From SMWC01 sp045561055 (GTDB lineage Bacteria > Pseudomonadota > Gammaproteobacteria > Steroidobacterales > Rariloculaceae), in the NCBI GenBank assembly GCA_045561055.1, contig JBJKYL010000017.1, positions 310,001-374,000 on the forward strand: a DNA stretch of 64,000 nucleotides. Direction: 5' to 3'. Of the stretch, positions 43,662 to 51,843 are shown piece after piece. How positions within the stretch are numbered: the first letter of the stretch is position 1; every line of letters starts with the position of its first letter. Made by a program: the position numbers and the translations under genes. The notes below the pieces were generated by a model that worked only from the letters and a program-made list of their open reading frames with translations, had not been told where the DNA came from and did no database searches.

Positions 43662-45119
43662 ATGTCGCTACTGGCCTCCAGCGTAAGACATTTGGCCCTA
43701 GCGGCCTCTCTGGCCCTAGGTTGTTCTCTATGGCTTGCTGCACAAGAAGCTCCCGATAACAGCCCTACGTCCGTAAACACAAATATAGCAACCCTGATAA
43801 CGATTAGTGGGGCTATCGGCCCCGCCACTGCCGACTATCTGGTCCGTGGTATAGAGAGCGCTGAGGAAGCCGGATCAACACTCATATTCGTCGTTATGGA
43901 CACCCCTGGTGGGCTAGACTCTTCAATGCGCCAAATGATACAGGCCATTCTTAACTCCTCGGTACCCGTCGCTACCTATGTCTCCCCGCAAGGTGCCCGT
44001 GCAGCGAGTGCCGGAACGTATATCCTGTACGCAAGCCATATTGCCGCGATGGCTCCGGCAACAAATCTCGGCGCGGCGACCCCTGTCGCTATTGGTGGCA
44101 GTGGCGGTCCTCCAGCTGCGCCAACAGAAGATGACGATACCAATACCGATACAACCGAGACTGAAGCTGAAACGATCGATGATACAAGCGAAGATGAGAC
44201 AGCAGAATCTGACATCCCGGCACTGACAACGGCGATGGAGCGTAAAGCGGTCAACGATGCAGTAGCTTATATCCGTAGCCTCGCAGAACGTCGGGGCCGT
44301 AACGCTGACTGGGCGGAGCAGGCTGTGCGACTTGCGGAAAGCCTAAGCGCGGAACAGGCCTTAGAAGCAAACGTCATCGACCTCGTTGCTGACAATCTTG
44401 GCGATCTAGTAGAACAACTCGATGGTCTTTCGGTGGAAATAGACGGTGAGGATATAACACTTGAAACCACCGGCTTATTGATCGAACGGTTTGACCCTGA
44501 CTGGCGCACCCAATTTCTAGAAGTGATTAGCAACCCGACTGTAGCCTACATGCTGATGCTACTCGGGATCTACGGGCTGATATTCGAAGGCTATAACCCT
44601 GGGGCGATCGTCCCGGGCGTTGTCGGCGCGATTTCCCTGTTGCTCGCATTATTCTCATTTCAAATCCTACCCGTAAATTACGCAGGCCTTGCACTGATCG
44701 TCCTGGGTATCATATTGATATTCAGCGAATTCCTTGTGCCAAGTTTCGGTGCGCTTGGAATGGGCGGTATTGCCGCCTTTGTGTTCGGCTCTGTTATTCT
44801 CATCGACTCGGATGTTCCCGGATTCGGGGTCTCTATTAGCCTAATCGTCTCTATCGCCACGGCAGGCGCTTTAACTTTATTCGGTATTGTCTGGTTCGCC
44901 ATTCGCTCGCGCGAACGGCCTATAGTCAGTGGTCAAGAAGAATTAATCGGCGAGACCGTCGAGGCACTGGAGGACTTTCAAGACGAAGGTCACGTCTGGG
45001 TTCACGGCGAGCGTTGGAACGCGCGTAGTACAAGCCCCGTTACGAGAGGGCAACGCTTACGCGTTATCATGATTGACGGGCTCGTCTTACAAGTAGAACC
45101 CACCACCACAAATCAATAA
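43662..45119 (+). CDS. NfeD-family membrane-bound serine protease
   Basis: A 485-residue protein: signal peptide (cleaved near LAAQE), a ClpP-like serine protease domain with ITISGAIGPATADYLVRG, MDTPGGLDSSMRQMIQ and the nucleophile segment GARAASAGTYILYASH near residue 115, and the basic partner in ERKAVNDAVAYIRS. Four to five membrane helices (residues 290-420) and the C-terminal OB-fold NfeD domain (GETVEALEDFQDEGHVWVHG) follow. An unusually acidic stretch rich in Asp, Glu and Thr (about residues 152-188) is inserted between the catalytic elements. It works with the slipin encoded 13 bases downstream in membrane quality control. Confidence 0.92.
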   Translation: MSLLASSVRHLALAASLALGCSLWLAAQEAPDNSPTSVNTNIATLITISGAIGPATADYLVRGIESAEEAGSTLIFVVMDTPGGLDSSMRQMIQAILNSSVPVATYVSPQGARAASAGTYILYASHIAAMAPATNLGAATPVAIGGSGGPPAAPTEDDDTNTDTTETEAETIDDTSEDETAESDIPALTTAMERKAVNDAVAYIRSLAERRGRNADWAEQAVRLAESLSAEQALEANVIDLVADNLGDLVEQLDGLSVEIDGEDITLETTGLLIERFDPDWRTQFLEVISNPTVAYMLMLLGIYGLIFEGYNPGAIVPGVVGAISLLLALFSFQILPVNYAGLALIVLGIILIFSEFLVPSFGALGMGGIAAFVFGSVILIDSDVPGFGVSISLIVSIATAGALTLFGIVWFAIRSRERPIVSGQEELIGETVEALEDFQDEGHVWVHGERWNARSTSPVTRGQRLRVIMIDGLVLQVEPTTTNQ

Positions 45120-45132
45120 ATAAGGAACAGCC

Positions 45133-45900
45133 ATGTTATTCGAATTACCTGCCATTTTAACCCTTGCGATCGTCGCTCTCCTCTATAGCGCGATCAAAAT
45201 TTTGCGGGAGTACGAGCGAGGCGTGATTTTCCTGCTTGGCCGGTTTTGGAAAGTAAAGGGGCCCGGCATCATCATCGTCGTACCTGGAATCCAAAAAATG
45301 ATCCGTGTCGATCTGCGGACCGTTGTCATGGACGTCCCACCACAAGATGTCATCTCTCGCGACAACGTCTCGGTAAAAGTCAGCGCCGTTCTTTATTTCC
45401 GAGTCATGGACCCAGAAAAATCTATCATCCAAGTCGAAAACCGGGTCGAGGCCACGAGTCAGCTAGCGCAGACAACGCTTCGCTCCGTTCTCGGGCAGCA
45501 TGAATTAGACGACATGCTTGCCGAACGAGAAAAGCTGAACTCAGATATTCAAGAAATCCTCGACCAGACGACCGAGAGCTGGGGCATTAAAGTAACTAAC
45601 GTTGAAATCAAACATATCGATCTAGACGAAAGCATGATCCGTGCTATCGCCGCTCAAGCCGAGGCCGAACGTGCCCGGCGCGCGAAAGTCATCCACGCCG
45701 AAGGTGAATTTCAAGCCTCGGAAAAACTGGCAGATGCCGCGAATGTGTTATCTAGTCAACCGCAAGCACTGCAACTGCGTTATCTGCAGACATTGACCGA
45801 AATATCAAGTGAAAAAAATACCAACACGATCGTGTTCCCGCTGCCTCTCGATCTCATCAAGCCGATCTACGATCGACTTAAAAAACCCAGCGACGAATAG
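45133..45900 (+). CDS. slipin (stomatin/SPFH-domain membrane protein)
   Basis: A 255-residue protein with one N-terminal membrane anchor and the SPFH domain: REYERGVIFLLGRFWKVKGPG, VDVP-type VMDVPPQDVISRDNVSVKV, VEATSQLAQTTLRSVLGQHELDD, then a charged helix (AQAEAERARRAKVIHAEGE). Slipins form oligomeric membrane scaffolds and are substrates or partners of NfeD proteases, whose gene precedes it. AAGGAAC lies upstream of the ATG. The end (LDLIKPIYDRLKK) is normal. Confidence 0.95.
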   Translation: MLFELPAILTLAIVALLYSAIKILREYERGVIFLLGRFWKVKGPGIIIVVPGIQKMIRVDLRTVVMDVPPQDVISRDNVSVKVSAVLYFRVMDPEKSIIQVENRVEATSQLAQTTLRSVLGQHELDDMLAEREKLNSDIQEILDQTTESWGIKVTNVEIKHIDLDESMIRAIAAQAEAERARRAKVIHAEGEFQASEKLADAANVLSSQPQALQLRYLQTLTEISSEKNTNTIVFPLPLDLIKPIYDRLKKPSDE

Positions 45901-45961
45901 AAAAGCAAGATTATTGAAGGCGGAGACCGCGTGCTGAAGTGGTGGTCACTAGCTAGCAATC

Positions 45962-45992
45962 AAAAAAACGGCACCTCCGAAGAGGTGCCGTT
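45962..45992 (-). terminator. rho-independent terminator with UUCG loop (minus strand)
   Basis: A perfect 11-bp stem (45967-45977 with 45982-45992) closes a TTCG tetraloop when read on the minus strand and is followed there by seven T (complement of 45962-45968). It terminates the transcript reading through the receptor remnant that ends at 46027. The plus strand lacks a T tract after the stem. Confidence 0.88.
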
Positions 45993-46026
45993 CGCAAAGA
46001 CACAAAAAATCTTTTCAGGGGTTTAG

Positions 46027-46338
46027 CTAGCCATCCCAGCTATAGTTCCACTCAAGACCCCACTGTGCGGGAGCACCGTGCCGATAGTCGAATACACCAG
46101 ATCGCGAAGCGCCACAAACCTGAAAATATTCTGCGCCGTTTATATTGGAGCCGAATAGCGCAGCCTGCCAATTTTCAGATGCAGGTGCGTAGGTTACGCG
46201 GGCCCGGAACATTGAGTAGGCCTCCTGGTTACAATAAGAAGGACCGCCACCCACCTTACCGGTAGCACTACCACGGAAATCATAATCAGTCTGGGATTCG
46301 ATTGATCTTCTTACTGAGCCCGAAATTTTCGTTAAAAG
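46027..46338 (-). pseudogene. C-terminal remnant of a TonB-dependent receptor
   Basis: The frame is open from 46338 to the stop at 46027, about 103 codons, with no start codon of quality (a GTG at 46254 would give 75 residues). It reads as the last barrel strands of a TonB receptor: ESQTDYDFRGSATGKVGG, EAYSMFRARVTYAPASENW, ALFGSNINGAEYFQVCGASR, and a terminal WGLEWNYSWDG. A stop codon at 46339-46341 precedes it and the next gene upstream ends at 46384, so the plug and most of the barrel are missing. The terminator after it is intact. Most likely a deletion relic. Confidence 0.72.
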
Positions 46339-46383
46339 CTAGAACAAAAATCGCTAATCATAACTAGTATGATCCCGCCACAA

Positions 46384-48759
46384 TTAGGTACTAGCGTTCA
46401 TGCCCTCGAGCACACGTTGTGGCGTAAAGGGCGCTCGACGCATCCAAACACCAGTTGCATCATGAATGGCATTAGCAACTGCAGCGATCATCGGTTTATG
46501 ACTTGCTTCGCCAGCACCATATGGCCGCAGATCGGCGCGCTCCGGTCTGGGGTCACCGTTCACAACAATGACTTCAATCGATTCCGGCGTATCCGAATGC
46601 CGGAGACTCGGGTAGGACGCCCAGTCGGTACTCGTCACTTTTTCAGTATCAAACCGAACCTCTTCCCAAAGTGCACGGCTTAGGCCGTGCAACATCGCAC
46701 ATTCGACAGTTTGACGTAGGCCTACGGGATTAATTACGAGCCCACAATCGTGAGCACAAACTAAACGCTTAACCCAGACACGACCGGTGTCACGATTGAC
46801 CTCTACTTCGGCAACCGTAGCCACAATAGTGCCGTTACGAAATGTATAGGCGATACCGCGTCCGGGCAGAATCCGACCTACATTGACTCCTACGCTCAAA
46901 TTCGGCGAGGGTCGCGAGTCCCATCCGTAAGCCTCTGCCGCAGCGCGAACAGTCGCGAGCGAACGGGCACGGCGAAAGAGGTCATCCTCGGTACTACGAG
47001 CCAACATATCGAGACGAAACTCAACAGGGTCAGCCCTAGCTGCTACCGCCAACTCATCGATAAAAGACTCAAACGCAAACGTTACCTGGGGCCCATTCGG
47101 ATCCCGTAAGTTGCCGGTACGAAGTGGCGTCTCCCAAATCATCGGAAGCTTGACGACTCGGGCGGTTAGCCGTCGGTTCGGAATAGCATACATATTAGAC
47201 ACCCTAGCAGCCGGCCCTTCGGCAGGGCTCTCAGGGCGAATGCCCATCAGTTGAGCAATTAGAACAGTGTGAGAATCGTTGTAGCCGAGATGATTATAGG
47301 CGAGCGCACGAGCATCGTATTCAAGCGCTACAATCTTGCCATCAGCGTCGAGCCCACCACGCAGTTTAAACGTATAGGCGGGACCCTTTGTATCCCACGC
47401 CGTCTCCTCATCACGCATCCACTGCAAACGAACCGGCACCCCCAGTTCGTGAGCCAGGAATGCCGCCTCAAAACCAACGTCATCAGCAGCGGAGCGACCA
47501 TAAACCTGAGGCCCGTCCATGTATACAACCCGCACTTGCTCCCTAGGCAAATTGAGAAACTCTGCAACACCGCTCCGCAAACCATAAGACTTCATATCAT
47601 TTGAGTAGATCGTCATTTGACCATCGGAGGGATCAGCTAGCGCATGCGCCGGCCCGATCGCCGTATGGCCTTGAAACGGGACTTCATAATCCGCTTCTAT
47701 AACAAAATCAGCGTTCTCGAGTTCCGTATCTGGATTACCTTGAACGTCTCTCTCACGATTAGATGTAGGAATGGCATTTCGCATGTAGTCGAATAACTTA
47801 TCTGATTCAGGAAATGGGGCCACAGACGGAGGTATCCATACTGCCTTCAACTGTTGGGCGGCATTGATAGCCTGCTCTTCTCGCTCACTGACCACCGCTA
47901 GATAGTTCCCGCGATTAACTACCTGGACGAAACCCGGCAAACCTGAAACCGACGATTCATCGATGCTTTGCAGGGTTGCGCCAACGACTGGCGGTCTTAC
48001 ATTCCGCGCATGCACCATACCCGGCAACTTCACATCAGCAGCCCAGGTTAGCGAGCCGTCAACCTTAGCTGGGATGTCGTACCGCTGAATTGGCTGCCCA
48101 ACCACGCGAAGCTCATTGACCGGCTTTACGTCAGCTACTCCACGAGTAGCATTAATATTGTCGCCGGTCAGCCCAATCTGAAACCTCTCTCCGCCTAAGA
48201 GCTCAGCGTAGGAAACCGATTTGGCTGTGTCTAGCTTCGAGGAAATCATCGCGTCACGAACCGTAAGCCCGTCCACCGGGGTATTTAGTTGATCGGAGGC
48301 AAGTTCTAGTAAGACGCGCCTTGCCTCAGCAGCCACCCACCGCATCGGCCAGCCATCACGCTCAATAGCGTCCGAGCCTCCCGAGCCTCCTTGATCAGGC
48401 GTCGTGTCAGTACTGCCCATGATGAGACTCGTTTTGTCATAAGCAATGTCAAGTTCGTCACACATCATCTGTCGAAACGCGGTGCCAGTGCCCTGACCAC
48501 CATCGGTCTTGCCAAGGAAAAATGTCGCGGTGTTATCGGGGTGGATAACGATCCATGTGTCAAGCTGCAGAGGATCTGGATCTGGGTAAAGCCCTTCGCC
48601 TGCAGCCTGTGCAAGTGCTCGCCCCACTGGGGTAGCACTAAAGCTAAAGCTAACGACTAGGGCACCAGAAGATTTCAGGAAGCTCCGTCGCGAAGCAGTA
48701 GGATTAACTGCTAGAAGTGTCTCCTCAAGAAACTTCGGAAGCCGAAGTACACCGCTCAT
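46384..48759 (-). CDS. Tat-exported molybdenum hydroxylase large subunit (IorB-like)
   Basis: A 791-residue molybdopterin-binding subunit of the isoquinoline 1-oxidoreductase/aldehyde dehydrogenase type. It carries a twin-arginine signal TASRRSFLKSSGALVVSFSF near residue 21, so the folded enzyme goes to the periplasm. Family blocks include LGKTDGGQGTGTAFRQMM, the duplicated-domain start YDIPAKVDGSLTWAADVKLPG near 220, RSAADDVGFEAAFLA, VCAHDCGLVINP and the catalytic Glu in YGAGEASHKPMIAA near residue 745. The usual GGxFGRR block is replaced by GRSAADDVG. It pairs with the 2Fe-2S subunit upstream by an ATGA overlap. It hydroxylates N-heterocycles or oxidises aldehydes; substrate unknown. Confidence 0.9.
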   Translation of the reverse strand: MSGVLRLPKFLEETLLAVNPTASRRSFLKSSGALVVSFSFSATPVGRALAQAAGEGLYPDPDPLQLDTWIVIHPDNTATFFLGKTDGGQGTGTAFRQMMCDELDIAYDKTSLIMGSTDTTPDQGGSGGSDAIERDGWPMRWVAAEARRVLLELASDQLNTPVDGLTVRDAMISSKLDTAKSVSYAELLGGERFQIGLTGDNINATRGVADVKPVNELRVVGQPIQRYDIPAKVDGSLTWAADVKLPGMVHARNVRPPVVGATLQSIDESSVSGLPGFVQVVNRGNYLAVVSEREEQAINAAQQLKAVWIPPSVAPFPESDKLFDYMRNAIPTSNRERDVQGNPDTELENADFVIEADYEVPFQGHTAIGPAHALADPSDGQMTIYSNDMKSYGLRSGVAEFLNLPREQVRVVYMDGPQVYGRSAADDVGFEAAFLAHELGVPVRLQWMRDEETAWDTKGPAYTFKLRGGLDADGKIVALEYDARALAYNHLGYNDSHTVLIAQLMGIRPESPAEGPAARVSNMYAIPNRRLTARVVKLPMIWETPLRTGNLRDPNGPQVTFAFESFIDELAVAARADPVEFRLDMLARSTEDDLFRRARSLATVRAAAEAYGWDSRPSPNLSVGVNVGRILPGRGIAYTFRNGTIVATVAEVEVNRDTGRVWVKRLVCAHDCGLVINPVGLRQTVECAMLHGLSRALWEEVRFDTEKVTSTDWASYPSLRHSDTPESIEVIVVNGDPRPERADLRPYGAGEASHKPMIAAVANAIHDATGVWMRRAPFTPQRVLEGMNAST

Positions 48760-49301
48760 TCGATCGCCTCGGGTTCATTGGCTGCTACAGAAGCGGACAG
48801 AATCGACGAAGCAGCTTGTTCGTCACTATCCAGCACAGTACCTGTCATCATGCTCGCCGCTCGTTTGATCGCAGCCTGAATTCGGTAATAAGTCATACAA
48901 CGACATAGCACGCCTTCCATCCCCTCACGGATTTCGGCGTCGGTGGGGTTTGGATTCCGATCCAGCAGTGCTTTTGCGTTCATAATCTGGCCATTCTGAC
49001 AATAGCCACACTGCGGCACCTGCTCGTCTATCCAGGCCTGCTGTATTGCATCGAGCTGACCATCGTCTGAAAGTCCTTCCAGCGTCGTAATCTCTCCCCG
49101 TACCTCCGCCGTAGGCAAGATACAAGAACGAAGAGCAATGCCATCAACGATAACGGTACAAGTACCACACTGGGCAAGACCGCAGCCAAAACGTGGGCCC
49201 TGCAGTCCAAGATCGTTGCGCAGTGCGTATAGCAAGGGCATCGATTCGTCGATATCCACTTCATGGGTTGCACCATTTACACGTAACTTGACGATACTCA
49301 T
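48756..49301 (-). CDS. molybdenum hydroxylase 2Fe-2S subunit (IorA-like)
   Basis: A 181-residue two-cluster iron-sulphur protein: FGCGLAQCGTCTVIVDG with the fourth Cys in LRSCIL, then QCGYCQNGQIM and VLCRCMTYYRI. All eight cysteines are present. It has no signal peptide and would cross the membrane piggy-back with the Tat-tagged large subunit. A C-terminal tail of about 25 residues beyond the usual end is Ala/Ser/Glu-rich. It lies 45 bases after the cytochrome gene and overlaps the large-subunit start. Confidence 0.93.
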   Translation of the reverse strand: MSIVKLRVNGATHEVDIDESMPLLYALRNDLGLQGPRFGCGLAQCGTCTVIVDGIALRSCILPTAEVRGEITTLEGLSDDGQLDAIQQAWIDEQVPQCGYCQNGQIMNAKALLDRNPNPTDAEIREGMEGVLCRCMTYYRIQAAIKRAASMMTGTVLDSDEQAASSILSASVAANEPEAIE

Positions 49302-49346
49302 CTTTTGACCTCCGGGTAGGCAGTCACCCTTGACAGCCGCAATCGC

Positions 49347-49712
49347 CTACTGAATCCCAGACAGCTCTGGAATATCTTCAATCGCGGGTGGCTCTGGTAC
49401 CGCGCTAACGAACTCGAATATTTTCTGTAGATCCTCATCACTCAAAACATCTGGTGAATAGGCTGGCATGAGGTTTGTATGTCGAACCAATGCAGCAAAC
49501 GCTATAAAGGGATAAATGGTCGGTGCGATACGCACCGCAGCCCCACCCTGCCCTTCATATCCGTGGCATTGCCAGCATTGATTAACGTTGTATAACTCCC
49601 GGCCCTCGTTCGCCGTATCACTAATGTCTTGCCCAGCAACTGTGGTGGATAGGAATCCCAACACGACCCAAGCTAGAAGCCATAGGTGGTTCATTGCTCT
49701 ATAGCCCATCAT
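49347..49712 (-). CDS. c-type cytochrome, likely electron acceptor of the hydroxylase
   Basis: A 121-residue monohaem cytochrome c. A signal peptide ends at TVAGQ; the haem site is QCWQCHGYEGQGG near residue 48, and the distal Met is in TNLMPAYSPDVLSDED near residue 85. The class I fold ends with DLQKIFEFVSAVPEPP. Placed directly upstream of the IorA/IorB-like genes, as in other periplasmic molybdenum hydroxylases that pass electrons to cytochrome c instead of FAD. ATG 49712 is used; an upstream start at 49736 would overlap the preceding gene. Haem attachment would depend on the ccm operon in this window. Confidence 0.88.
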   Translation of the reverse strand: MMGYRAMNHLWLLAWVVLGFLSTTVAGQDISDTANEGRELYNVNQCWQCHGYEGQGGAAVRIAPTIYPFIAFAALVRHTNLMPAYSPDVLSDEDLQKIFEFVSAVPEPPAIEDIPELSGIQ

Positions 49713-49720
49713 TTTGCCTC

Positions 49721-51679
49721 TCACCGCGGCTGGCAAACGACATCGACGAGCGCTGGCTCACCCTGATCAACGACATCGATAGCACGCGCAAGCGCCGCTT
49801 TAACATCTTTAGGGTCCGTTATCGGCCCCTCCGACCAAACACCCATTCCGGCCGTTATCTGAGCGAAATCTGGCGCCGGATTGTTCAGCTCGTTACCCAC
49901 AAGCGAACTCCCGTCGATTCCTCGTTGTCTCCGCGCAGCCATACGTTGCAAATGCATAAATTCCTGATGATATCCTCGATTGTTATGCATGACGGTTAAC
50001 ATTGGGATCTTATGATACGCGGCAGTCCAGAATGTTCCGGGCACATACATCATGTCGCCATCACGCTGAATATTAATCGCAAGGCGTCCGGCGTCACGGT
50101 GAGCTAACGCCGCGCCCAAAGCTGAAGGCGCACCATAGCCTAAGCCCGCTCCCCCTGAACGGCCGATATATTGATAGTGTTGATCGACAGCCCATAACCG
50201 TCTCGCCCAACGACTTTGAGAATTATCGTCGGAGACAAGCGCCCAGTCGCGATCTTTCACAAGATCCCATAGCTCCATATAAAGCCGTGCCGTGCTGACA
50301 GGGCTTGAATCCCATCCGTAGCGCGCTGCATCAATACTCGCAGTACGCGCCAGCGCATGTGCTGCTCGCCAGCGCTCTTCACGCTGCGCATTACTCGCAC
50401 GTCTGGCTCTGGTCATGTAGCGACGAACGGCCTCCGTCAATGCTGGTAGAGAAGTCTGTCCGTCACCAGCAATTGAGAGATCAGCGGCATTATAACGCTG
50501 GAAACTTTGATAATTAGACTTCGTGAAAAGATCCTTTACTCCGATGTCGATGACGCGGACATCAGGTCGCGCCGTGCGTAGCGAATCACGATGAACGCGG
50601 TCACGAACCGTGTTGAGAATGCCCCAGGTGTCATAGAGCTCAAGACCTAAAACAACATCAGCCTGCGCGATTACATTAGCTCCCTGAGACAAATAGTGCG
50701 TGTTAGGAAAATTCACTCGACCGAATTGGTTATAAATAGGAGCCTGCAACTCTTCAGCTAGTTCGATAAGCGCATCAATCCCATCCTGATTGTGCGCCAT
50801 GAGATCTACCGCAATAGCCGGAGATTCAGCTTCAACAAGCCAACGTGCAGCTTCATCCAGTGCAGAAAGATCACCATGCGGTGGCTGGGTTGGTGCAACA
50901 CCCGGTATCGTCGGTGCCTGGTCACCAACTTCGCCTTCCTGGAGATGTCCGTCGATAATAACGACTACTGGCCCCATCGGTGGCGTAGTCGCAATTTTAT
51001 AGGCACGCGCCATGGATTCGGAAAAGCCTTGCAAAGACAGGGGCGCGTCATCCCACTTCGTATAGTCTCTAACCACTCTTGCCGCATCCTGCGCCGAGTG
51101 CGACCACTCAACTCCCGTACGTCTTTCAGTTGCCTCTAGATGATTGCCACCAAGTATGAGCATTGGGGACCGATCACACCACGCATTATAAATAGCCATG
51201 GACGCATGCTGTAAGCCGACAGTACTGTGAACAAGTACCGCTAGTGGCTGTCCAGCGGCGGCCTTAGAGTAGCCATGTGCCATTGCAACCGCTTGCTCTT
51301 CATGCGTACAGGTTAATAATTCTGGTGCCGTGTTCTTACCGTAATTAACAACAGATTCATGTAGCCCGCGGAAACTCGAACCGGGATTCGTCGTCATAAA
51401 GTCAAAACCGATGTCTTTGATGACATCAACCATGAAATCGGAACCTGGGTGCCGAACAAAATACTCCATCGCCTCGTCGGCACCGTAACCATCGGGCGTA
51501 CCAGACTCCATCGCCTCCTGAGCAGCGGTTGGCGGTGATACAGCGGTCTCCTGCCCGTTAGTTGCACCACCCTCCTGCGCAGCAGCAGGTTTGGTCAATG
51601 CTGCAGCGGCAACGCCAGCTGTCGCAGTAGAAAGAAACTCACGGCGATTTACGCCCTCTGGCTTTTCTTCGTCTTTCAT
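49721..51679 (-). CDS. thiamine-diphosphate enzyme with a Tat signal
   Basis: A 652-residue protein of the acetolactate synthase/benzoylformate decarboxylase fold. Residues 1-35 form a twin-arginine signal (VNRREFLSTATAGVAAAAL, ending at PAAAQ). The N-terminal PYR domain has the ThDP-activating Glu in CTHEEQAVAMAHGY near residue 125. The central domain follows (residues 240-400), and the C-terminal PP domain shows GRSGGAGLGYGAPSALG and the metal/ThDP motif RDGDMMYVPGTFW with the closing NNRGYHQE. The family cleaves or forms bonds next to a carbonyl. Export of such an enzyme is unusual. It sits between a binding-protein gene and the cytochrome/hydroxylase genes on one strand. Confidence 0.87.
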   Translation of the reverse strand: MKDEEKPEGVNRREFLSTATAGVAAAALTKPAAAQEGGATNGQETAVSPPTAAQEAMESGTPDGYGADEAMEYFVRHPGSDFMVDVIKDIGFDFMTTNPGSSFRGLHESVVNYGKNTAPELLTCTHEEQAVAMAHGYSKAAAGQPLAVLVHSTVGLQHASMAIYNAWCDRSPMLILGGNHLEATERRTGVEWSHSAQDAARVVRDYTKWDDAPLSLQGFSESMARAYKIATTPPMGPVVVIIDGHLQEGEVGDQAPTIPGVAPTQPPHGDLSALDEAARWLVEAESPAIAVDLMAHNQDGIDALIELAEELQAPIYNQFGRVNFPNTHYLSQGANVIAQADVVLGLELYDTWGILNTVRDRVHRDSLRTARPDVRVIDIGVKDLFTKSNYQSFQRYNAADLSIAGDGQTSLPALTEAVRRYMTRARRASNAQREERWRAAHALARTASIDAARYGWDSSPVSTARLYMELWDLVKDRDWALVSDDNSQSRWARRLWAVDQHYQYIGRSGGAGLGYGAPSALGAALAHRDAGRLAINIQRDGDMMYVPGTFWTAAYHKIPMLTVMHNNRGYHQEFMHLQRMAARRQRGIDGSSLVGNELNNPAPDFAQITAGMGVWSEGPITDPKDVKAALARAIDVVDQGEPALVDVVCQPR

Positions 51680-51843
51680 TACAGCCCCTGTATTTGGAGA
51701 GCGAGAATGAACCTAGAAGCATAGAACGTGGAGCGTTTGTTTACCACTTTGAACGCCCCCTAAGGACCCTGCCACGCTCCTCTCTAAAAATATTTTTTAT
51801 TATCTGTCATGATTGCCGCGAATCTTAATTCTAGTGGAAACCA

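Noticed and set aside
46027..46254. A free-standing 75-residue protein
   Set aside because: It reads as the last strands of a TonB receptor barrel and cannot fold or be exported alone; treated as a remnant.
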